A stretch of 11,442 bases of DNA from contig JAGOSU010000024.1 of the NCBI GenBank assembly GCA_018062165.1, forward strand, positions 1 to 11,442, written 5' to 3'. A program made the translations under genes and the position numbers. The notes beneath the pieces are model-generated. The model saw only the letters and a program-made list of their open reading frames with translations. It searched no databases and was not told the origin of the DNA. Positions 6,806-11,442 of the stretch are shown piece by piece (positions within the stretch are counted from its first letter, which is position 1; every line of letters begins with the position of its first letter). The DNA is from Minisyncoccota bacterium (GTDB taxonomy: Bacteria; Patescibacteriota; Minisyncoccia; Phycocordibacterales; Phycocordibacteraceae).

Positions 6806-6877
6806 TGACCTTACGGGGAATCGAACCCCGATTTCCAGCGTGAGAGGCTAGCGTCCTAACCGTTAGACGATAAGGCC
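6806..6877 (-). tRNA. tRNA-Glu (anticodon CUC)
   Basis: A full cloverleaf is visible on the minus strand. The acceptor stem is GGCCTTA with TAAGGTC (one G-U pair), the D stem GTCT with GGAC closes an 8-base loop AACGGTTA, and the anticodon stem CTAGC with GCTGG closes the loop CTCTCAC, giving anticodon CTC at positions 34-36. The variable region is AAAT, and the T stem CGGGG with CCCCG closes loop TTCGATT. The discriminator base is A. CCA is not encoded, so the 3' end needs the CCA-adding enzyme. This tRNA reads GAG codons. The gene lies 39 bases after the murF stop on the same strand and converges with the 56-residue gene, with 19 bases between. Confidence 0.95.
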
Positions 6878-6886
6878 AGTTCGCAC

Positions 6887-6915
6887 AAAATACCAAGTAA
6901 GCCCTGTTCCGGCAA
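6887..6915 (-). promoter_or_regulatory. Possible promoter for tRNA-Glu
   Basis: On the minus strand TTGCCG (6910-6915, four of six matches to -35) and TATTTT (6887-6892, four of six matches to -10) are spaced by exactly 17 bases. The -10 element ends 9 bases before the first tRNA base, so transcription would begin within a few bases of the mature 5' end. The -35 starts 1 base after the murF stop codon. Read-through from the mraZ-murF operon is the alternative. Confidence 0.4.
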
Positions 6916-6916
6916 G

Positions 6917-8203
6917 CTACTTAATAAGGAGCCACTCCTGTTCCTGCCGGATGAGGTTCTTGGTATCTTCCGGGTTTGCAAGAAGCTTCGTGACAACACG
7001 CTCCGTCCGGATACCTTGTGACCCCTTGATAAGCACGAGGTCGCCCTCTTTCACCATGCCCATAAGCGCATCAGCTGCCTCACGCGCTCCGTCGTACTCG
7101 AAGACCGAGGTCTCCGGGAGTCCCGCCTCGCGTGCAGCCTTGGCAAGCGCCTTGGCACGTATGCCCACCGTAACCAGAATGTCCGTAGACTTCCCTGCCA
7201 CCGTCCCCACCCGCTCATGCTCCTCAACCGAATAACGCCCGAGCTCAAGCATATCGCCGAGCACCGCTATCTTGCGATTCCCCTTCATGAGCGATAGTGC
7301 TGAGAGACTCTCAAGCATCGCTGCAGGAGAGGCATTATAAGAATCATCAATAAGCGTCGAGCCATTCACTCCAGCAAGAAGCCGTGCACGACCTGGCGGA
7401 GGTACATAGGAAGCGAGATTCTCGAGCGCGCGTTTAGCAGGTATGCCAAGTGAGAGTGCGAGCGCAAAGGCTGCTGCAGGAGCATACAGTTGCGGGCGCC
7501 CGAGGGCGCCCGCGACGACGATAGGATAGGAAGCTCCAGCGACGGTCATAGTAGCTTGCATACCCGCTGGCTTTCCGTCTGTAAGAAACGGCTTCTCCTC
7601 AGTGAGGCGAACATCAGACCCTTGGGTGAATCCGAAGGTCTTTACGTTAACCTGAAGCTTTGACGCCATCTCTTCGGCATGTCCGTCGTCATGCGAAAGG
7701 ACGAGCGGAGCATCAGCAGCAAGTGCATAGGCCGGGGCGAATTCCTCCTCATGCACCGCACGAGGAGATGCATAGGCTTCCACGTGCACTGGTATGTTTG
7801 GAAGATGCGTCACCACGACCGCGTCCGGAGTTGCGATACGCAAAATCCGGGCAAGATCACCCGGACGGTCAGCACCTACCTCAAGCACCAGCATGTTTGG
7901 GTAGTGGTTTGGGAAGAGAGTGAGTGCGAGTGCCTCCTCAAACACGCGTACCCACGCAAACGGGTTGGCCCAGGGATTTTTCACTCCAAAGATAGTAAAC
8001 GGCACTCCAAACTCGCTGTTGTAGCTCTTCTCGCTCGCTCGAAGGAAGAACTCAGGACCGAGCACCGTTGCCACCGCGTCCTTGGTTGAGGTCTTCCCCA
8101 CACTTCCCGTGACCATCACAATCTTCGGCTTGTACTTGCGTATAACCGCACGCGCAAGGAGGGCGAGGATGCTGGCGACGAGGTGTTTGAGGAAGTGCTT
8201 CAT
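6917..8203 (-). CDS. murF: MurF-type ligase (UDP-MurNAc-tripeptide:D-Ala-D-Ala) lacking domain 1
   Basis: MurF adds D-Ala-D-Ala to the UDP-MurNAc-tripeptide, the last cytoplasmic step in making the pentapeptide precursor. The ATP-binding P-loop TGSVGKT (32-38), the EVGADRPGD motif (108-116), DDSYNASPAAM (286-296), LGDMLELG (315-322) and KGSQGIRTERVV (393-404) are MurF-specific in combination. At 428 residues it is a little short of E. coli MurF (452), because the roughly 80-residue N-terminal substrate-binding domain is missing. The P-loop follows directly after a hydrophobic, basic segment (about 4-27) that may bind membrane. Where Mur ligases usually carry a lysine that can be carbamylated, the sequence reads VHEEEF (150-155). 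The ATG at 8201-8203 is 2 bases after the ftsI stop and just before the hydrophobic segment. MurF is the best call; a related amide ligase cannot be excluded. Confidence 0.9.
   Translation of the reverse strand: MKHFLKHLVASILALLARAVIRKYKPKIVMVTGSVGKTSTKDAVATVLGPEFFLRASEKSYNSEFGVPFTIFGVKNPWANPFAWVRVFEEALALTLFPNHYPNMLVLEVGADRPGDLARILRIATPDAVVVTHLPNIPVHVEAYASPRAVHEEEFAPAYALAADAPLVLSHDDGHAEEMASKLQVNVKTFGFTQGSDVRLTEEKPFLTDGKPAGMQATMTVAGASYPIVVAGALGRPQLYAPAAAFALALSLGIPAKRALENLASYVPPPGRARLLAGVNGSTLIDDSYNASPAAMLESLSALSLMKGNRKIAVLGDMLELGRYSVEEHERVGTVAGKSTDILVTVGIRAKALAKAAREAGLPETSVFEYDGAREAADALMGMVKEGDLVLIKGSQGIRTERVVTKLLANPEDTKNLIRQEQEWLLIK
7492..7513. repeat. GC-rich perfect inverted repeat inside murF
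   Basis: The 10-base arms GCGGGCGCCC (7492-7501) and GGGCGCCCGC (7504-7513) are perfect reverse complements separated by two bases, so the 22-base stretch can form a very stable hairpin in DNA or RNA. It encodes the murF residues AGALGRP (231-237). The location is not followed by a T run, so it does not look like a terminator. Confidence 0.85.
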
Positions 8204-8205
8204 GG

Positions 8206-9942
8206 CTACTCTTCGCTTGGAGCGTATTCTACCCTGTCTGGCGGTATGGCGTAGTACCCTATCAAAAACTGGGTCAATTCCATAAATGGGTGCGTCAGCG
8301 TCTCAGAAGCATATTCCACGCCCTTAGGTTCGCGGGTGTAGAGAAGGATGATGAACTTCGGGTCGTACGCTGGGAAATAACCGAAGAAGGAATGGAAGTA
8401 ACGGTCGTCATAGTACTTGCCTCCAGGCCCTGCAATCTGGGCGGTGCCGGTCTTCGCAGCAACGCTCATCTCAGGAATAGAGACAGTGCCGCCTGCAAGT
8501 GACTTGTCGACCACATTCACGAGCATATGGGTGACCTGCTCGACTGCTTTTGGTTTGAACACTTGTTCTGCATTTCCCCATGACAGCTCTTTTACAATAC
8601 CGGACTCAAGTTTGATGGCACGCACCACATGCGGCGTCACCACCTTCCCATCGTTCGCAAGCGCACCGAGCGCCTTCACCATCTCAACGGGAGTTTGCGC
8701 GATTCCCTGCCCGAAGGAAGCGGTTGCGTATTCAACATCTCGCGGACTCTCAAGGATGTTATCGATAGTCCCTGAAATCTCGCTCGGGAGGTCAATGCCA
8801 GTCTCAGCACCCATACCGAGCTCTGTGAAGTACTGCCGCATGCGCTCATGTCCCAGACGTCCTGCAATATAGGAAGCGCCAATGTTAAGCGACTGAGAGA
8901 GCACCTCCTGCATCGGCACCACACCACGCGCTTTCCCATCGTAGTTGGAAATGGTCTTGTTGTTGAGGGTTATCTTGCCCGTATCGTTGTAGGTCGTATC
9001 GGGAGTGACCACCCCTGCGTCCAATCCGGCAGTCATGGTAATGGCTTTCACAATCGAACCGAACTCGTAGCGCTTCTCCACCATTGGGTTTCCGAAGTGT
9101 TCTGAATCCTGTTCGGCAAAGGTGTTGGGGTCAAACGAAGGCACCGTCTCAAGCGCGATTATCTCTCCCGTCTTTGGATCCATAATGATGCCGCCGGATT
9201 CGGCACTGGAATACTTGCCCTGAATCTCCATCAGTACCTGGTCGAGCTTATCGAGCACCACCGGTTCTATGGAGGTAATGAGGTCGCCTTCACGTGCCTC
9301 TGAAGCATCACCCACCGCGCTATCGAGGTTTGCAAACAGCTCTGCAAAGAAGTTACCAAAGAGCCCTGTGTTCTTTCGTGTGAGTACGTCTTCGTAGTAG
9401 CGTTCAAGACCAAAGCGGCCCGCCAGATCGTTGTCGTTGTCGTACGCAACAAAACCGATGGTCTGTGCTCCGCGCTCTTCAGCTGGATAGATTCTCCACC
9501 GCTCCCGCTCGACAATTACGCCTGGCACATCCAGTGCAGAAATTGCACGACCTGCGTCCTCCGGCACCCGCCGCGCCAGCACCTCATAGGGATCATTCGT
9601 CTTTGCTACTGCTGCGTCATACGTCTCTCGCTCGAGCGGGAAGAGCGCGACAAGTGCGTCATACACCTCCGGAGCGTTCTTTAGTTTTGAAGGGTCAATC
9701 GCTACCAGAAACCCGGTTGCAAGCGCTGCTCCTGATAGTGCGGTCCCATCCTTACGGGTGTAGTAGATACTGCCGCGATCGTAGAGCGTATGACTTGCAC
9801 TCACATACTGACGCTCAGCGCGCAACGAATACTCGTCTCCGTTAACTATTTGTACGAAATAGAGTCTCGCAACCAAAACGAAGACAATGAGGATAAGAAA
9901 TCCTGCGAGAACCCGTAGACGAAGCCGGAGTGCGGCCCGCAT
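8206..9942 (-). CDS. ftsI: Class B penicillin-binding protein, FtsI/PBP2 type
   Basis: A D,D-transpeptidase that cross-links peptidoglycan, acting outside the membrane; its position after ftsL and rsmH points to the septal enzyme FtsI. The parts in order are a short basic N-terminus, a membrane anchor (about 11-33), the PBP dimerisation or pedestal domain (about 45-210), and the transpeptidase domain (about 245-560). The catalytic motifs are all present: SIVK with the nucleophile S296 and K299, SLN (351-353) and KTGT (497-500). At 578 residues it is the usual length for FtsI (E. coli 588). No PASTA repeats are present at the C-terminus. The ATG at 9940-9942 lies 3 bases after the ftsL stop, and the TAG stop lies 2 bases before murF, so all three are likely one transcript. 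No Shine-Dalgarno sequence is visible. Confidence 0.94.
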   Translation of the reverse strand: MRAALRLRLRVLAGFLILIVFVLVARLYFVQIVNGDEYSLRAERQYVSASHTLYDRGSIYYTRKDGTALSGAALATGFLVAIDPSKLKNAPEVYDALVALFPLERETYDAAVAKTNDPYEVLARRVPEDAGRAISALDVPGVIVERERWRIYPAEERGAQTIGFVAYDNDNDLAGRFGLERYYEDVLTRKNTGLFGNFFAELFANLDSAVGDASEAREGDLITSIEPVVLDKLDQVLMEIQGKYSSAESGGIIMDPKTGEIIALETVPSFDPNTFAEQDSEHFGNPMVEKRYEFGSIVKAITMTAGLDAGVVTPDTTYNDTGKITLNNKTISNYDGKARGVVPMQEVLSQSLNIGASYIAGRLGHERMRQYFTELGMGAETGIDLPSEISGTIDNILESPRDVEYATASFGQGIAQTPVEMVKALGALANDGKVVTPHVVRAIKLESGIVKELSWGNAEQVFKPKAVEQVTHMLVNVVDKSLAGGTVSIPEMSVAAKTGTAQIAGPGGKYYDDRYFHSFFGYFPAYDPKFIILLYTREPKGVEYASETLTHPFMELTQFLIGYYAIPPDRVEYAPSEE

Positions 9943-9945
9943 ACA

Positions 9946-10227
9946 CTACTGGGCACGAGACAGCACGGCGACGCCAGCGGACGTAACGTAGCCCACCGAG
10001 CGCGGAGCGACGTACCCTACTGAGGAAGGGTCTATATCAGAATAGGTCTGCACCGCGTCGTAGTACTGCCCCTCAAGCGCGATGACCGTTCCTTCGGTCT
10101 CTTGGATGGAACGTGCGAGCCCGGTCTGCCAGGTTGCAAAGAAGACGGTAGCAGCCACACCAAGCAGATAGAGGGCGAGAGTCGCCACACAACAGCCCCC
10201 GAGAATTGGAATAGCGCGACTATACAT
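9946..10227 (-). CDS. ftsL: FtsL-like short bitopic division protein
   Basis: FtsL is a small single-pass membrane protein that, with FtsB and FtsQ, activates the septal synthase. This 93-residue product has a short cytoplasmic N-terminus, one membrane helix (about 8-31), a short coiled-coil-like stretch (about 34-62) and a tail with an SVGYV repeat. Sequence similarity is too weak to name it alone; the call rests on topology and on its place between rsmH and ftsI, where ftsL stands in most dcw clusters. The coiled coil is shorter than in E. coli FtsL (121 residues). The frame is open to 10251, but the ATG at 10225-10227 is preferred because it forms ATGTATAG, an 8-base overlap with the rsmH stop, and puts the membrane helix near the N-terminus. 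Translational coupling to rsmH is likely. Confidence 0.75.
   Translation of the reverse strand: MYSRAIPILGGCCVATLALYLLGVAATVFFATWQTGLARSIQETEGTVIALEGQYYDAVQTYSDIDPSSVGYVAPRSVGYVTSAGVAVLSRAQ
9976..10023 (-). repeat. Two-copy SVGYV tandem repeat in the FtsL-like tail
   Basis: Residues 69-76 and 77-84 of the FtsL-like protein both begin SVGYV, in consecutive 8-residue units. The underlying 15-base segments differ at four positions, all third codon positions and all silent, while the last three codons of each unit have diverged. Confidence 0.7.
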
Positions 10228-11176
10228 AGGTTTGGATGGTCCCCCGCTCAAAGAGGCGCAGCTTAGCGCTCCGGGAACGTGGGTTCGCGTTCACCTCAGC
10301 GAGACTTGGGGTGAAGGGCTTCTTATTGATGAGCGTCCCAAGTCCTGCGTGTACCGCATCACGAAACACCTGCTTCACGATGCGGTCCTCGATACTGTGG
10401 AAAGTGATGACGGCAATACGTCCGCCTTCGCGTGTGCGTTCGATAGCTGCGGCGAGTCCATCGCGCAGTGCACCGAATTCATCGTTCACTGCAATGCGAA
10501 GTGCCTGGAACGTTTTGGTGGCAGGGTGCAAGCGGCGTGCCTGGTACCAGCGAGGCGTGGTGGCGAGCACGATGTTCACGAGGTCTTCCGTCGTACCAAT
10601 TGGAGACACCTCGCGTGCTTCGACAATGCCCTTGGCGATTGGACGCGCGAAGCGTTCTTCGCCGAGCGAGTAGAGCATGTCAGCAATCGCTTCTTCAGAC
10701 GCGGTATTCAAAAGATCAGCGGCAGTCTTCCCCTTCTCTGGGGTGCCGTACGTCATGTGGAGCGGCTCGTTTACACGGAACGAGAACCCACGTCCGCTGG
10801 TGAGATGGAAACCGCTCCAACCAAGGTCGAAGAGAGATTTATCAATTGCAGAAATATGTAGGTCATCAAGTATGTGGTTAAGGTTTCGGAAGTTATCTTC
10901 AACGAGATGTACGCGAGCTTCTGCCTGCGCACTCACCGCCTTCGCGCGCTCAATGGCACCGTCATCAGCGTCGATACCAATCAACGTTCCCGAAGCATCG
11001 AGCTTCGCAAGAAGTTCCTTGAAATGTCCTGCCCCGCCGATAGTTGCATCAACTACCGTATCGGACGAGCTGATGGCGAGCCCATCGACCGCCTCCCGTA
11101 GAAGCACGGTCTCGTGCCCGACGTCTGCGTTCACTTTTCGTATAGAAGCTGCCATAGGTGGAAGAGTCGAGATCAT
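10220..11176 (-). CDS. rsmH: 16S rRNA (cytosine-1402-N4)-methyltransferase
   Basis: RsmH (MraW) uses S-adenosylmethionine to methylate N4 of C1402 in the decoding centre of 16S rRNA. The family features seen are HETVLLREAVDGL (21-33), the SAM-binding loop VVDATIGGAGH (41-51), GIDADDGAIERA (67-78), DLGWSGFHL (117-125), GRGFSFR (128-134), HPATKTFQALRIAVNDE (217-233), ITFHSIEDRIVK (257-268) and NPRSRSAKLR (298-307). The length of 318 residues is typical. Two usually strict motifs are altered: DLGVSSPQL appears as DLGWSGFHL, and the PLDMRM stretch as PLHMTY (138-143). The start at 11176 is 5 bases after the mraZ stop; an ATG seven codons on (11155) is possible, and neither has a Shine-Dalgarno sequence. 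The stop overlaps ftsL by 8 bases. Confidence 0.94.
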   Translation of the reverse strand: MISTLPPMAASIRKVNADVGHETVLLREAVDGLAISSSDTVVDATIGGAGHFKELLAKLDASGTLIGIDADDGAIERAKAVSAQAEARVHLVEDNFRNLNHILDDLHISAIDKSLFDLGWSGFHLTSGRGFSFRVNEPLHMTYGTPEKGKTAADLLNTASEEAIADMLYSLGEERFARPIAKGIVEAREVSPIGTTEDLVNIVLATTPRWYQARRLHPATKTFQALRIAVNDEFGALRDGLAAAIERTREGGRIAVITFHSIEDRIVKQVFRDAVHAGLGTLINKKPFTPSLAEVNANPRSRSAKLRLFERGTIQTYV

Positions 11177-11181
11177 AGGAT

Positions 11182-11442
11182 TTACAGCGAAGCGTCTCCA
11201 AGTTTTTCAGCATAGGCATCGGCATCCCGCTCAATAGAGGCGGTGTACTTCTTCCAGGCCTTCTCGTCCCAGATTTCAACGCGGTCGTTCACTCCCGCGA
11301 TGACGCTCTTTTCCGAGAGAGCCGCGAAAGACTTTAGGTAATCGGGTACTAATATGCGGCCAGCGGTGTCGACATCCGCTTCGCTCGCACCCGCGAGCAT
11401 AAGGCGCGCGAGCCCTCGCCCGGCGCTGCCGCCGGTCGAGTG
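11182..11442 (-). CDS. mraZ: MraZ transcriptional regulator (5' end outside window)
   Basis: MraZ is an AbrB-like DNA-binding protein that binds repeats upstream of the dcw operon and regulates it. The 86 C-terminal residues are visible, out of about 140-150 usual. The stretch ARLMLAGASEADVDTAGRIL aligns with the junction into the second SpoVT/AbrB-like half, followed by VPDYLKSFAAL and the conserved VEIWDEKAWKKY. An internal ATG at 11398-11400 is not the start, because the frame stays open and family-like to the window edge. The missing part should contain the first DNA-binding half, and the operator should lie upstream of it, outside the window. The stop is 5 bases before rsmH. Confidence 0.93.
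   Translation of the reverse strand, partial: HSTGGSAGRGLARLMLAGASEADVDTAGRILVPDYLKSFAALSEKSVIAGVNDRVEIWDEKAWKKYTASIERDADAYAEKLGDASL

Noticed and set aside
6784..6812. Possible hairpin between the plus-strand stop at 6784 and the tRNA 3' end (TAA, GGT and CAC pairing with GTG, ACC and TTA).
   Set aside because: It needs two bulges, has no T run on either strand, and uses bases of the tRNA acceptor stem, so it is not supported as a terminator.
6794..6886. GTGCGA occurs on both sides of the tRNA-Glu gene on the minus strand, which could hint at an attachment-site duplication.
   Set aside because: Six identical bases are easily chance, and there is no integrase or other mobile gene nearby.
10232..10861. 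Long plus-strand open frames opposite rsmH, and similar long antisense frames opposite the ATPase and ftsI.
   Set aside because: They are mirror frames of strongly supported genes and show no recognisable domains.
1..11442. CRISPR arrays, insertion sequences, toxin-antitoxin pairs, phage genes or defence islands.
   Set aside because: No repeated spacer pattern, transposase, integrase, terminal inverted repeats or defence domains were seen; the known genes are housekeeping.

Overview
The window reads as ordinary bacterial chromosome, densely coded with 13 protein genes (two cut by the window edges) and one tRNA gene. No gap between genes exceeds about 50 bases. I infer a Candidate Phyla Radiation (Patescibacteria, Parcubacteria-like) genome of moderate GC. 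The reasons are a MurF that lacks its usual N-terminal domain, an abbreviated mraZ-rsmH-ftsL-ftsI-murF cluster, a short FtsL-like protein, several small unknown proteins and start sites without Shine-Dalgarno sequences. No 16S rRNA is present, so the assignment rests on gene style alone.

Left block, minus strand (1-4722), in transcription order: a P-type cation ATPase, then rmuC, an unknown 225-residue protein whose start overlaps the rmuC stop, and the 5' part of rplU (ribosomal protein L21), which runs off the left edge. RmuC is a membrane-anchored protein of DNA metabolism, and the overlapping gene is probably translationally coupled to it.

Middle block, plus strand (4748-6786): a GatB/YqeY-domain protein, a zinc-dependent AstE/AspA-type acylase or carboxypeptidase, a 171-residue protein with two hydrophobic segments, and a 56-residue acidic helical protein. 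The last three are tightly spaced. The block diverges from the ATPase gene across only 25 bases and converges on a tRNA-Glu(CUC) gene.

Right block, minus strand (6806-11442), in transcription order: mraZ (5' end outside the window), rsmH, a ftsL-like gene, ftsI (class B penicillin-binding protein) and murF, then tRNA-Glu. This is the front of the division and cell wall (dcw) cluster. Gaps are 2 to 5 bases or short overlaps, so it is almost certainly one operon. RsmH methylates 16S rRNA, FtsL and FtsI act at the septum, MurF completes the peptidoglycan pentapeptide precursor, and MraZ is the cluster's usual regulator. The mraY, murD, ftsW, murG and murC genes that often follow are absent here.

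I found no clear new defence or mobile system. The most interesting signals are: (a) none of the 12 visible start codons has a convincing Shine-Dalgarno sequence, while several operon-first genes have a -10-like hexamer 6 to 9 bases before the ATG, which suggests leaderless transcription; (b) a MurF without domain 1 and with an altered active-site region; (c) a P-type ATPase with unusual ion-site residues in M6; and (d) unknown small genes in conspicuously tight coupling with known ones.
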